A stretch of 64,000 nucleotides of DNA, from positions 25,692 to 89,691 of the forward strand of contig NZ_JAHZAA010000007.1 in assembly GCF_019424165.1 (NCBI RefSeq), in the 5' to 3' direction. Below the pieces are notes generated by a model. It was not told the origin of the DNA, made no database searches, and worked only from the letters and a program-made list of their open reading frames with translations. The position numbers and the translations under genes were made by a program. The DNA is from Desulfovibrio sp. (GTDB taxonomy: Bacteria; Desulfobacterota; Desulfovibrionia; Desulfovibrionales; Desulfovibrionaceae). Positions within the stretch are counted from its first letter, which is position 1. Every line of letters starts with the position of its first letter. Shown one piece after another: positions 18,628-27,654 of the stretch.

Positions 18628-19254
18628 ATGGCCGTTGCCGTTTTTCCCCTTGGCCCGCTGCAGACCAACAGCTACCTTATCCATAACGACACCAGGGCCG
18701 TAGCTGTTGACGTGGGCGGCGACCCCGCGCCCATGCTCGAATACCTGAAAAACCACCAGCTCACTCTGGATGCCGTATGCATAACCCACCGTCATTTTGA
18801 CCATATGTACGGCGTGGCCGAACTGGCCGCCACCACGGGCGCGCCCGTGTACCTGCCGCAAGGTGACGACAGCCTTGCCGACACCGAATCGGGCAAAGGC
18901 GGCATATGGGGGTTTCCTCCGGTACCCGATTTCAAAAGCAGCCCCATGCCCCTCGGCAAGACAAGCATGGGCGGCATGGACTGTGAAGTGCTGGAAACCC
19001 CCGGCCACACCCCGGGTGGCGTTTCATTGTATTTCCCCGAAGAGCAGGTGGTCTTTACGGGAGACGCCCTGTTTTATCGCTCCATCGGCCGCACGGACTT
19101 TCCCGGCGGCGACCATGACACGCTGCTGCACTCCGTGCGGGACGTGCTGTTCAAGCTGCCCGCCGAAACTGTCGCTTACCCCGGTCACGGCCCCGCCACC
19201 AAAATAGGCGATGAAGCCGCCAACAACCCTTTTTGCGGTGAGTTCAGACCATGA
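18628..19254 (+). CDS. MBL-fold hydrolase, glyoxalase II-like (YcbL group)
   Basis: A 208-residue metallo-beta-lactamase-fold hydrolase. The THRHFDHMYG motif (HxHxDH) at about residues 54-61, the ETPGHTPGG histidine and FTGDALF aspartate complete a dinuclear metal site as in glyoxalase II-like proteins, and YPGHGPAT gives the last His. The size matches the short YcbL type without the glutathione-binding C-terminal domain. AAGGA lies seven bases before the ATG. The stop overlaps the following flavoprotein gene (ATGA), so the two are translationally coupled. Confidence 0.92.
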   Translation: MAVAVFPLGPLQTNSYLIHNDTRAVAVDVGGDPAPMLEYLKNHQLTLDAVCITHRHFDHMYGVAELAATTGAPVYLPQGDDSLADTESGKGGIWGFPPVPDFKSSPMPLGKTSMGGMDCEVLETPGHTPGGVSLYFPEEQVVFTGDALFYRSIGRTDFPGGDHDTLLHSVRDVLFKLPAETVAYPGHGPATKIGDEAANNPFCGEFRP

Positions 19255-19946
19255 GCAATCCTGTGGCACTTCTTTGCAGCCCGCGCCCCGGCGGCGTTTC
19301 AGATGCCGTGGCACATCTTGTTGCCGCAGGCGTGGCTGAAGCCGGGGCCGAACTGCAGCTTGTGCCGTTGCGCGACTATGCTTTTGACGGCTGTATCGAC
19401 TGTGGCGGCTGTACCGCCCCCCCGCATCATTGCACCCTGGCAGGCAAAAACTGTGATGGCAGGCTGGACAGAGCCGAGGAAATCTTCACCCTCATCGAGT
19501 CCGCGCCGCTGCTTTTTATCTCTGCACCCATTTATTTTTACGCCCTGCCTGCGCATTTCAAGGCGCTCATCGACCGCACGCAGCGCTTTTGGGCTGCACA
19601 GAACCACGCGCCCTCGGGCAGGTCGTCCATGCCTCGCCCCCCGGTCAAGCCCGCCCTTGTCAGTCTTGTGGCAGGCAGGCCCCGGGGCAAGCAGCTTTTT
19701 ACCGGTTCTCTGCTTACCCTGCGCTATTTTCTTTCCCCGCTCAATGCGACGATCAGCGAAACGCGGTTGCTGCGAGGACTGGAAAAAGGCAAGGACCTTG
19801 AAGAACGCCCCGCGGTGCGCGCCGCCCTGCACGCCTGGGGCCACGACTGGGGCTGTCGCCTGATGGCGGGCAAGGTGCCGGGCTATGTTTCGGACTCCCA
19901 CCCCGGCAAGGGCTGCGGCACAGACAGGCCATCATCTGTAACGTAA
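19251..19946 (+). CDS. NAD(P)H-dependent FMN reductase, flavodoxin-fold
   Basis: A 231-residue flavodoxin-like reductase. The N-terminal strand and phosphate loop (LLCSPRPGGVSDAVA) bind FMN. DGCIDCGGCTAPPHHC contains the clustered cysteines seen in iron-sulfur flavoproteins, and FISAPIYFYALPAHFKALIDR is the conserved isoalloxazine-side motif. It may be an iron-sulfur flavoprotein or a simple reductase. It overlaps the MBL hydrolase gene by 4 bases and precedes comF by 27 bases. Confidence 0.88.
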   Translation: MSNPVALLCSPRPGGVSDAVAHLVAAGVAEAGAELQLVPLRDYAFDGCIDCGGCTAPPHHCTLAGKNCDGRLDRAEEIFTLIESAPLLFISAPIYFYALPAHFKALIDRTQRFWAAQNHAPSGRSSMPRPPVKPALVSLVAGRPRGKQLFTGSLLTLRYFLSPLNATISETRLLRGLEKGKDLEERPAVRAALHAWGHDWGCRLMAGKVPGYVSDSHPGKGCGTDRPSSVT

Positions 19947-19973
19947 CGCCGGGCCGATCGTTTCGTTTTCGTT

Positions 19974-20882
19974 ATGCAAACTGGTGAAACCAGCGGCCGA
20001 CCAGGCAGCATGTCCGGCAAACCGGGCATGACTGCACGGATGGGTATGGGCCTTACGGCGGCAGCCCGCTTTCTGGGCTTTACCCAGGCACGCTGCTTTC
20101 ACTGTCTGCGCCCCTTCACGCCCGGCAAAGAAACTTCATCCTTTTCCCAGCACACTGCCGCAGTGCCGGACATTTCCGGCCCGCTGGCTCCTCTGTGTCC
20201 GCAGTGCCGCGTCCTGCTGGCCCCGTATACAGGGCCGCGCTGCCCGTTGTGCGGCCTGCCCTCCGCTCCTTCGCCTGAAGCTGACATTCAGCCTCACCTG
20301 CAAAAGGGCAGCCTGTGCGGACATTGCCTTACAACTCCGCCCCCGTGGTCCGGCGCGGCCTTTCATGGCCTCTACAAAGCGGCATTGCGCCATGTGCTTC
20401 TGCGGCTCAAGTTTGACGGGCATCTCTACCTGGCCCCCCTGCTCGGCGCCTTCCTGCAAGAAGCCGCCCGCTGCCTGCCCCGCCCCGACGCCCTGGTGGC
20501 TGTTCCACAATACCCCGACCACCTGCGCCACAGGGGCTACAATCAGGCGCACGAACTTGCCAGGGCATTGAGCGCACAGACCGGACTTGAACTCACGCCG
20601 GGCCTGTTGCGCCGCACGCGGCCCGGCCCGGCGCAGATAGGCCTCGATGCCCGTGCACGGCCAGATAACGTACGGCACAGTTTTGCTTCCTCGCCCGAGG
20701 TTAAAGATCGCTGTTTATGGCTGGTGGACGACGTGATGACCACCGGCAGCACCCTGCGTGCCGCCTGCCGCGCCCTGCGCCATGCCGGAGCCGCACGGGT
20801 GGACATTCTTGTGGCGGCGCGCACCCCGAAGGACCCGGCAGCCCAGCCGGATCAGCCGACAGGTCCCCTGGGCAAGCCGTGA
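19974..20882 (+). CDS. comF: ComF-family phosphoribosyltransferase-like protein
   Basis: A 302-residue ComFC homologue. The N-terminal zinc-binding region has CxxC pairs (CFHCLRPF, CPQCRVLL, CPLCGLP and CGHCL), and the C-terminal phosphoribosyltransferase fold has the PRPP loop VDDVMTTGSTLRAA. The PQYPDHLRHRGYNQAHELA segment is a family signature. In naturally competent bacteria ComF helps internalised DNA processing; here no other competence genes are adjacent. The start is uncertain: ATG 20010 is an alternative and neither has a strong ribosome site. Confidence 0.9.
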   Translation: MQTGETSGRPGSMSGKPGMTARMGMGLTAAARFLGFTQARCFHCLRPFTPGKETSSFSQHTAAVPDISGPLAPLCPQCRVLLAPYTGPRCPLCGLPSAPSPEADIQPHLQKGSLCGHCLTTPPPWSGAAFHGLYKAALRHVLLRLKFDGHLYLAPLLGAFLQEAARCLPRPDALVAVPQYPDHLRHRGYNQAHELARALSAQTGLELTPGLLRRTRPGPAQIGLDARARPDNVRHSFASSPEVKDRCLWLVDDVMTTGSTLRAACRALRHAGAARVDILVAARTPKDPAAQPDQPTGPLGKP

Positions 20883-21016
20883 GGCCAGATGCCGGAAGGC
20901 CCTGCCCCGGCCACATGACAATGCCGGGGCGTTCTGCTATGCTTGCGCCAATAAAAAAGCCCGAATTCGTATGCCCGGCCAGCCAGGCAGCCTTTTCCGG
21001 CAAAGCAGGAGCATTC

Positions 21017-22156
21017 ATGCCGCGCATTTCTTTTTTGTATACACTGCCGCGCACAGCGGCCGTCATTTTTTCCGCCACAGTGTGCATAGCTGCCCTTTGC
21101 GGCCTCACGGCAGCTTCCGCCGGGGCGCAGGTAACCCTGCTCGTTCCGAGCCAGCCCAGCATTGAGGCTCCGGCCAAAACAGAAAAGGCCGAGCCCGCAG
21201 GCAAACGCGACGACAAAAAGCAAGAAGCCAAGCAAGCCGCCGCCAAAACAGAAAAGAATACGGACACAGGCAAAAGCAAGACTGCGCCTGCAAAAACGGC
21301 CCCCCAGCCCACGGCTCCGGCCCAGGGACAGACCGCTCCCCCCGCTGCGGAACAGAACGCCGGACAAAATACGGCTACAACTGCCGGACAGGCCGCCGCA
21401 CAGCCTGCGGAAGAGACACAGGCTCCGCCTCCCGCTCCCGAACTGCCTGCCATTGATGAGCAGGTGGATGTGCTTATCACCATGATGCGGCCCTTTCAGA
21501 ATCAGGGGCTAGTCATGGATATGCCCCAGCTTTTCGCCGCATTGCGCTACGACAATGCCAGTCCCGTCAAGGACGGCCTCATCCAGCCCGAGCGGCGCGA
21601 CCTTCTCGGCGATGTGGAAGAGATAGGCTATCTCGACCAGAAGGCATGGGGAGCAAACGTGGCCCTTGCCCATCCCGGCCTGTACCAGTTTATCATTGAA
21701 GGCCGCCCCTGGTGGGATGCGACTCACGGGCAGTTCCTGCAACACTACGTCAAGGCAATGCTGCCCGTATACGGCGTGGAACGGGGATGGGACCAGCCCG
21801 TGGGCCAGACCTTTGAAATCCAGCCCCTTGTCCGTCCTTTCGGGCTTACCGCCCCTGCCCTTTTCTCCGGCGTGGTTCTGCTGCACGGCAAACCTTTGGC
21901 AAACGCCTCTGTGTGCATGTCCAGAATCAACACTGAAAAGCGCACAGTTCCCACGCAGTGGCATGAAGAAATGGCGGCCCGCTCCGACAAGGCAGGGCAG
22001 TTTTCCTTTGTTCTCAATCAGCCCGGCTGGTGGTACTGCATAGCCACAGCCCCCGGCGATCCCCTCAAAGGCCCTGACGGCCAGCCCAAAGCCCTCAACC
22101 TTGGGGCGGTATTCTGGCTTTATGTGGACGGCGCCGCCGATGCCCGCAAACGCTGA
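21017..22156 (+). CDS. Exported DUF4198-type protein
   Basis: A 379-residue secreted protein. AGGAG lies five bases before the ATG, and a Sec signal peptide (TAAVIFSATVCIAALCGL, then ASAGA) ends near residue 35. A long Lys/Ala/Pro-rich linker (about 45-140) is followed by a globular domain with features of DUF4198 (GLYQFIIEGRPWWD, VLLHGKPLANASVC, then QPGWWYCIAT). DUF4198 proteins, including NikK-type ones, accompany nickel/cobalt uptake systems, so a periplasmic metal-related role is plausible; no transporter is adjacent. Confidence 0.82.
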   Translation: MPRISFLYTLPRTAAVIFSATVCIAALCGLTAASAGAQVTLLVPSQPSIEAPAKTEKAEPAGKRDDKKQEAKQAAAKTEKNTDTGKSKTAPAKTAPQPTAPAQGQTAPPAAEQNAGQNTATTAGQAAAQPAEETQAPPPAPELPAIDEQVDVLITMMRPFQNQGLVMDMPQLFAALRYDNASPVKDGLIQPERRDLLGDVEEIGYLDQKAWGANVALAHPGLYQFIIEGRPWWDATHGQFLQHYVKAMLPVYGVERGWDQPVGQTFEIQPLVRPFGLTAPALFSGVVLLHGKPLANASVCMSRINTEKRTVPTQWHEEMAARSDKAGQFSFVLNQPGWWYCIATAPGDPLKGPDGQPKALNLGAVFWLYVDGAADARKR

Positions 22157-22192
22157 TCCGGGGCAACATCCGGCCCCATTGCCGCCATTGCT

Positions 22193-22228
22193 CAGGCTCT
22201 CCTGAGGCAGACGCTTCAGGAGAGCCTG
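22193..22228. terminator. Perfect 13-bp inverted repeat after DUF4198 gene
   Basis: CAGGCTCTCCTGA and TCAGGAGAGCCTG are perfect arms around a 10-base loop, 37 bases after the stop. No T run follows, so it may be a processing or 3'-protecting hairpin rather than a classical terminator. Confidence 0.6.
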
Positions 22229-22379
22229 GCGCATCCCACTGCAAGCAGTCTGCTGACTGCCCTGCCCGAACAGCCGTGGCCTCAAATACCTGTACAGATG
22301 CCCGCATTGTGATTGGCATCATTGTCGCCAGAAGCTTGTGCGCACAACACGAATGTTGCATGGCAATATCATGAAAAAC

Positions 22380-22760
22380 ATGCACTACAGGTAAAACATA
22401 GCAGTTGTTTCGAGTAAAAATTGCAGTGCATGGCAATATTTTCTATTGTAATTATTTTATTATTGAAAACAACAGTGCACACGAAAATCCAAACCAACAA
22501 CATAATAACCATAAATCAAAACCTTAAAATTAAGATAAAAATATCCTTACCATTATACTCACAGAAAAATAAATAAAACTAATACTATTTATGAATGCAC
22601 TATAAATTTTTATCATAATTATTTTTACTATTTTGATGTAAAATAGCATTTTTTAACATTGCAGAATTCATTTATTTTTTAGTATTGCAATGTTTTATTT
22701 TCACTATACACCTTTTATGCTTCCTATTTTCAGCAAAGTTGATTTTGCGCTCTTGCCTTT
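22380..22760. other. Very AT-rich non-coding stretch
   Basis: About 380 bases dominated by A and T, in sharp contrast to the GC-rich surroundings, with many T and A runs and no open frame of note. It lies upstream of the Tim44-like gene. It could bind nucleoid proteins or mark an old insertion. Confidence 0.7.
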
Positions 22761-22848
22761 TTTGTCACAATGTTTATAGTCAGAAAGGCTGATCAGACCG
22801 TGCGTCCAGCGCACCCTGCAACCAACAACCCCCTCCCGGGAGCTGTTC

Positions 22849-23775
22849 ATGAAATTGAGTGCCTTTCTGACCGCTGCGTTTTTTCTCTGCTGTTCCATCA
22901 TGCTTGCCATGCCTGATTGCGCCGAAGCCGCCCGCATGGGCGGTGGACGTTCGTTCGGCAGCAAACCTTTTATGAGCACGCCCGCGCAAAAACCTGCCAT
23001 GCGGCAGGATACGCCCAGCGCTGCGCGCCAGCCCTCGGCTCAGGCCCAAGCCGCGCCCCAGGCCCCTCGCGCGGGCATGTTCGGCGGCATGGGCGGCCTT
23101 TTCGGCGGCCTTCTGGCCGGTACGCTGATCGGTTCCCTGCTGGGCGGCCACGGCTTTGCCGGCGGCGGCTTTATGGACATTATCCTTATCGGCCTGCTGG
23201 CTTTTCTGGGCCTCAAGCTTTTTGCCCGTTTCCGCAACCGGCAGGCTTCTGCAACGGCAGGGGCGCACGGGCAGCACGCCGACGGCTACAACGACCGTAT
23301 GCAGGGCATGCAGCGTGAATCTGCCGGGGCCAACGGCTGGGACGTGTTGCGCGGCAATGGCCAGGGGGCGGCAGCCCATGCGGCCGCCGGACCCAATATT
23401 CCCATGCCCGAAGGATTTGATGCGGATGAATTTTTGCGCGGAGCCAAAATGGCGTATACCCGCCTGCAAAATTCCTGGGACAAGCGCGATATGGACGACA
23501 TCGCCCAGTTCACCAGCGCTGCGGTACAGCACGCTGTTCGTGAACAGATGGATGCCGACCCCAGCCCGAGCAATACCGAAATATTGCTGGTGAACGCGCA
23601 GTTGCTTGGCGTGGAAAATGAAGGCAACGAGCAGTTTGCCCAGGTCTTCTTTGATGTGCTGCTGCGCGAAAGCCCGGACCAGCAGGCTCCGTCCACTGTT
23701 CGCGAAGTATGGCACTTCATGCGCCCAGTCCAGGGCGGCAGCTGGAAGCTGGACGGCATTCAGCAGGTAGAGTAG
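22849..23775 (+). CDS. Tim44-like domain membrane protein
   Basis: A 308-residue protein with a signal peptide (residues 1-27) and a Gly/Phe-rich segment GGMGGLFGGLLAGTLIGSLLGG. A hydrophobic helix (MDIILIGLLAFLGLKLFARF, about 105-125) anchors it in the membrane. The C-terminal Tim44-like domain (about 185-305) includes FLRGAKMAYTRLQNSWDKRD and the EVWHFMRPVQGG segment. Bacterial Tim44-like proteins are poorly understood envelope proteins. A hairpin terminator follows at 23819. Confidence 0.88.
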   Translation: MKLSAFLTAAFFLCCSIMLAMPDCAEAARMGGGRSFGSKPFMSTPAQKPAMRQDTPSAARQPSAQAQAAPQAPRAGMFGGMGGLFGGLLAGTLIGSLLGGHGFAGGGFMDIILIGLLAFLGLKLFARFRNRQASATAGAHGQHADGYNDRMQGMQRESAGANGWDVLRGNGQGAAAHAAAGPNIPMPEGFDADEFLRGAKMAYTRLQNSWDKRDMDDIAQFTSAAVQHAVREQMDADPSPSNTEILLVNAQLLGVENEGNEQFAQVFFDVLLRESPDQQAPSTVREVWHFMRPVQGGSWKLDGIQQVE

Positions 23776-23818
23776 AATAATCATACCGCACTGGCGGATA
23801 CACGTTTGTAGACACTGT

Positions 23819-23848
23819 GCCGGAAGCCTTTGGCTTCCGGCTTGTTTT
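23819..23848 (+). terminator. Terminator after Tim44-like gene
   Basis: GCCGGAAGCC and GGCTTCCGGC enclose a TTT loop and are followed by TTGTTTTT. It separates the Tim44-like gene from the thioesterase, which starts only 20 bases further on. Confidence 0.85.
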
Positions 23849-23867
23849 TGGCAACATTGGAGATTTT

Positions 23868-24263
23868 ATGAAAAACTATGTCGCAAAACACGACAAGCTC
23901 ATGCAATACCTGCAAATGACCATTGAAAGCGCCAGCCCTGAATTCGCCCGGGTGAGCATGCCCCTTACCGAAAACCACAGAAACGGTATGGGCTGCGCCC
24001 ACGGTGGAGCTATCTTTGCTCTGGCGGACGTAGCCTTCGGGGCGGCAGCCAATGCGGGTAAAGATACGGGAGTGGTCAGCCTTTCCACCACCATCGAATT
24101 CCTGCGGCCCGGCAAAAGCGGCCCTCTGGTGGCTGAAGCCCACGTGGTACGCCGCGGGCAACGCATACAGAATTATGACATAAAGGTTTTCGACGGCTCC
24201 GGCGACCTTATCGCACAATGCATGGCCGCAGGATACCAGACAGACATCCAGCTACCGGACTAG
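23868..24263 (+). CDS. PaaI-family hotdog thioesterase
   Basis: A 131-residue hotdog-fold protein. The signature HRNGMGCAHGGAIFALADVA (catalytic Asn/Asp region and helix) and STTIEFLRP are typical of PaaI/YbgC-type acyl-CoA thioesterases. The start at 23868 has GGAG about six bases upstream; the longer frame begins in the preceding terminator. Its acyl substrate cannot be deduced. It is the last rightward gene before the convergent alcohol dehydrogenase. Confidence 0.9.
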   Translation: MKNYVAKHDKLMQYLQMTIESASPEFARVSMPLTENHRNGMGCAHGGAIFALADVAFGAAANAGKDTGVVSLSTTIEFLRPGKSGPLVAEAHVVRRGQRIQNYDIKVFDGSGDLIAQCMAAGYQTDIQLPD

Positions 24264-24304
24264 GAACAGCTTTTAACCAAACAAGTTTGCTCCAGGAACA
24301 ATGA

Positions 24305-24368
24305 AAAGTGGGGTTTTGGCAACAGGCGTTTACCTTTACGGTATTTGACTGAAGCCAAACCCCACTTT
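24305..24368. terminator. Bidirectional hairpin between convergent genes
   Basis: AAAGTGGGGTTTTGGC (24305-24320) pairs with GCCAAACCCCACTTT (24354-24368), leaving one bulged base and a 33-base loop. It sits between the thioesterase and alcohol dehydrogenase genes and can end transcription from both sides. Confidence 0.65.
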
Positions 24369-24404
24369 GTCACAGATACAGGATAAAAAGACTACCTGGA
24401 GCCC

Positions 24405-25616
24405 CTAGGCCATGGGCCGCAAAGAGTTCATATAGATGCGGGCAACATGCTCGCGCGTGGCCTTTACTGGAGCCACGGAAAGCAGCAGGCCCAGGGATGG
24501 CGTCTGCTCCACCAGGTCGCAGAACTTGTCCACATCAGCTTCGCTTACGCCCAGGTCCTGAAGCTTCTGGGTCACGCCCAGGCCAAAAAGCCACTGCTCC
24601 ACTGCCTTGGCGGCCGCGTCAGCCTCTTCTGGCACACCTGCAAGGCCGGGCGCGATGGGTTCCAAAATATAGGCCAGCACACCAGCCCGTGCGGCGTAGC
24701 ACTCCTTGATGACCGCTGGTAACAGCACTGCCAGCCCCAGCCCGTGAGACAAATCCGGGCTTACGGCGCTCAGGGGGTGCTCAAGCGCGTGAGTAAAGTG
24801 CAACAGCCCGTTGTCAAAGGCCACGCCAGCCTGAAGAGCGGCAAGGCTGAGTTCGTAGCGGGCTTTGAGATCGGTGGGATTTTCCAGAGCCTTGGGCAGC
24901 CAGCCATGTACAAGGCGGATGGTTTCTTTGGCCAGGTTCACGGCAAAGGGATTGGAAACCGTTGTGGTGGCGGCCTCCACCACATGATTGACCGCATCAA
25001 TGGAAACATATCTGGTCTGATCTTCGGACAGACCGGTCATCAATGCCGGATCGTCAATGGCAAAGCGGGGATAGATGCAGTCGTAGGCAATGGCGGGCTT
25101 GTAGTTGAGCTTGGTGACTGTGGCTACGGCAAAACGGTTCACTTCGCTGCCTGTGCCGTGTGTCAGGTTGATGGCAATGATGGGCAAAGCCTTTTCCGGC
25201 GTAAAGCGGAAGCAGTAGATATCTTCGCCGGTCTTGCCGGGGTTGGCCAGCAGAATGGCCGCGCTCTTGCCACAGTCGATGGGGCTGCCGCCGCCTATGC
25301 AGATGACTGCGCCCGCGTTGATGGTGCGCCCCAGCTCGGCGGCTTCGTCCACGCTGTCTGTTGTGGGGTTGGGGGTAACGCGGTTATACAGCGCCAGCGT
25401 GATGCCATGCTTTTTGGCCGCGGCCTCAACCTTGTCCCACGCTCCGGTCACCTTGTAAGAACGGCCGCCGCTGACACAGAGAATGGACGATATGCCTTCG
25501 TGCTTCATCTGGGCCAGAATATCGTCAATCTTGTTGATGGCACCCACGCCGAGATAAACCGTCGTCTTGACGCGTATTTCCTGAACAGTGTCATAATTGC
25601 AACTTTCATCCCACAT
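24405..25616 (-). CDS. Iron-containing alcohol dehydrogenase
   Basis: A 403-residue group III (Fe-dependent) alcohol dehydrogenase, NAD(P)-linked, interconverting short alcohols and aldehydes. The nucleotide loop ICIGGGSPIDCGKSAA and the THGTGSEVNRFAVAT segment are conserved, and the metal ligands fall in the AIDDPALM...DAVNHVVEA and LLHFTHALEHPLSA segments (Asp and three His). Such enzymes are abundant in Desulfovibrio growing on ethanol. The gene stands alone; a purine-rich GGAGG box lies just upstream of the start. Confidence 0.95.
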   Translation of the reverse strand: MWDESCNYDTVQEIRVKTTVYLGVGAINKIDDILAQMKHEGISSILCVSGGRSYKVTGAWDKVEAAAKKHGITLALYNRVTPNPTTDSVDEAAELGRTINAGAVICIGGGSPIDCGKSAAILLANPGKTGEDIYCFRFTPEKALPIIAINLTHGTGSEVNRFAVATVTKLNYKPAIAYDCIYPRFAIDDPALMTGLSEDQTRYVSIDAVNHVVEAATTTVSNPFAVNLAKETIRLVHGWLPKALENPTDLKARYELSLAALQAGVAFDNGLLHFTHALEHPLSAVSPDLSHGLGLAVLLPAVIKECYAARAGVLAYILEPIAPGLAGVPEEADAAAKAVEQWLFGLGVTQKLQDLGVSEADVDKFCDLVEQTPSLGLLLSVAPVKATREHVARIYMNSLRPMA

Positions 25617-25966
25617 GATAACCTCCTAGGGTATCAGCATTTCCTGTGGCGGCCGTAATGCTGCCGCAGGATTTGTTATTTTTTTCACATATTTTTATAC
25701 TCCCAATCTGAACGGGAGTAAACTTCATTGAGCACACAATCATATTTTTTTACTGCACGCCTGCCTGCTTTCCCAGCATGGCAGTGGCCGCGCTGCGTCG
25801 AAAAATCAGCCCACCCATGCCGGGCGCGCATCACGCCGTTGCTACAAGCCCTGTTCCAGGTACTTGTGCCGCGCCGCGGCACTTCCATTTTACCCCTGTC
25901 CGGCCTACTGTGGCGGCACTGACACTACCGCCACAGCAGGCTGTAAAAAAGACAAAGGAGAACGCC
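25617..25966. other. Divergent intergenic region
   Basis: About 350 bases between the alcohol dehydrogenase and the zinc-finger gene. No coding frame is convincing; it should hold both promoters. The 25620-25740 part is AT-rich. Confidence 0.5.
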
Positions 25967-26233
25967 ATGGCAAGCGGTTGGACCGGTGACGGTGCGGTAC
26001 AGGACCAGATTCAGGACTCCATCAACGATGAGGTTGCCCGCGCCCGGCGCAACCTGCCCAAAGGCGAAAGTCTGAGCCACTGTGAGGAATGCGGCGAAGA
26101 AATACCCCAGGCCCGGCGCGACGCCCTCCCCGGCGTACGCCTCTGCATCGTCTGCCAGCAGGAAGCCGACAAGGAGCAACAGGCCGTTTCTCTTTACAAC
26201 CGGCGCGGCAGCAAGGACAGCCAACTGCGGTAG
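25967..26233 (+). CDS. DksA/TraR-type C4 zinc-finger protein
   Basis: An 88-residue protein with a four-cysteine zinc finger, CEECGEEIPQARRDALPGVR followed by LCIVCQQEAD, as in YbiI/DksA-family proteins. It lacks the long coiled coil of true DksA, so it is probably a short TraR-like regulator acting on RNA polymerase or a protein of unknown target. AAAGGAG lies six bases ahead of the ATG. It precedes folC by 101 bases. Confidence 0.9.
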   Translation: MASGWTGDGAVQDQIQDSINDEVARARRNLPKGESLSHCEECGEEIPQARRDALPGVRLCIVCQQEADKEQQAVSLYNRRGSKDSQLR

Positions 26234-26334
26234 ATGGTCTTTTGCGGCGGGCGGCGCATCCACCCGACGGCGCTTCAGGATTGAACCTCTCTAAAACGCT
26301 GACAGTTGCACGCCTTTGCGTTACCGTACTGTGC

Positions 26335-27654
26335 ATGAAGCACTTTTTCAGCGATTTTTCCCAGATTCAGCGCCACCTTGACGGCCTGGGGCTTTTCCAT
26401 ATGGACATGGGCCTTGACCGTATGCGGCGCGCCCTGTCCCATCTCGGCCTTACCCGCCCTCCTTTTGTGACGGTGCAGATTCTGGGTACCAACGGCAAAG
26501 GCTCCACCGCGGCCTTTCTTTCCGCTCTTTGCCAATCCCACGGGCTGCGCACGGGTCTGTACACCTCGCCGCACTTTGTCTGCCCCACGGAGCGCATCCG
26601 CATTGATGGCCGCCCCTGGCCGCAAGACCGGTGGCCTTCACAGGCAGATAAAATCATGAATGCCGTGCCGGAACTGACCTATTTTGAATTTCTTACGGTG
26701 CTGGCTCTGCTGGCTTTCAAAGAAGAACAGGTTGATGTGGCCATACTGGAAGCCGGGCTCGGCGGCAGCTACGATGCCACCACGGCCGTCAGCGCGGACC
26801 TGACCTGCTTTACCCCCATAGCTATGGATCACAAGGATGTGCTCGGCGCAGACCTTGCCGCCATCGCAAAGGACAAGGCAGGGGCCATCCGCCGGAATGT
26901 GCCGGTCTGCGCAGCCAGGCAGTTTCCGCAGGCCGCCAGCGTGCTTGAAAATACCGCTGCCGCCTGCGAGGCTCCGCTCATCTGGGCCGATGCCCTTGAA
27001 GATCCTTTCGTGCCGGGGCTTGCAGGGCCTCACCAGCGTGACAATGCTGCTCTGGCCCTCACAGCATGGCGGCGGCTGGCTCCCATGCTGGGTAAAAATC
27101 CCGCTGATGCCGCGCTGCAACAGCAGGGCCTGGCCCGCGCTTTTGTACCCGGCCGTCTACAGGCCATTCCCGCCACAGACGGCCTGCCCCCCCTGCTGCT
27201 GGACGGCGCGCACAATCCGCATGGCATGGCCGCTCTGATCACCGCCCTGCGGCAAGCAGACGTGCGGCCCGCTGCCGCTGTTTTTTCCTGTCTGGGGGAT
27301 AAAGACTGGCATTCCGTTGCGGGCATGCTCAAAAAAGCACTCGGGCATACGCCCGTTTTTATACCGGCCCTGCATAATCCCCGGGCCGCCGATGTGCGCG
27401 ATATTGCCGCATTTTTCAATGCCATTCCCCCGGCCACGGCCCTGGCCGTACCGGCCACGGCGGAATCCACGCAGGGTGCGTGCAACAGTCTTGCGCAGGC
27501 ACTGGCCCAGGCCGCCGACTGCGCCCGGGCCGACGGCAACAACCGCCCGGTACTGGTCACAGGCTCGCTCTACCTGCTGGCCGAATTTTTCAGCCTTTTT
27601 CCCCGCCACCTTTTGCCCGCAGCCGACGCATACGGGAGACCCCCCCATGAATAA
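26335..27654 (+). CDS. folC: Folylpolyglutamate synthase/dihydrofolate synthase
   Basis: A 439-residue Mur-ligase-fold enzyme that adds glutamate to dihydropteroate and folates in the cytoplasm. The P-loop GTNGKGSTAAFLSAL and TGLYTSPHFVCPTERIRI are family signatures; the central EAGLGGSYDATTAV and the C-terminal LLLDGAHNPHGM complete the active site. The start has no clear ribosome site but opens at the conserved N-terminus. Its last 8 bases overlap selA. Confidence 0.94.
   Translation: MKHFFSDFSQIQRHLDGLGLFHMDMGLDRMRRALSHLGLTRPPFVTVQILGTNGKGSTAAFLSALCQSHGLRTGLYTSPHFVCPTERIRIDGRPWPQDRWPSQADKIMNAVPELTYFEFLTVLALLAFKEEQVDVAILEAGLGGSYDATTAVSADLTCFTPIAMDHKDVLGADLAAIAKDKAGAIRRNVPVCAARQFPQAASVLENTAAACEAPLIWADALEDPFVPGLAGPHQRDNAALALTAWRRLAPMLGKNPADAALQQQGLARAFVPGRLQAIPATDGLPPLLLDGAHNPHGMAALITALRQADVRPAAAVFSCLGDKDWHSVAGMLKKALGHTPVFIPALHNPRAADVRDIAAFFNAIPPATALAVPATAESTQGACNSLAQALAQAADCARADGNNRPVLVTGSLYLLAEFFSLFPRHLLPAADAYGRPPHE

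Noticed and set aside
22193..22228. Classical Rho-independent terminator
   Set aside because: Stem is perfect but no T run follows; listed only as an inverted repeat or hairpin.
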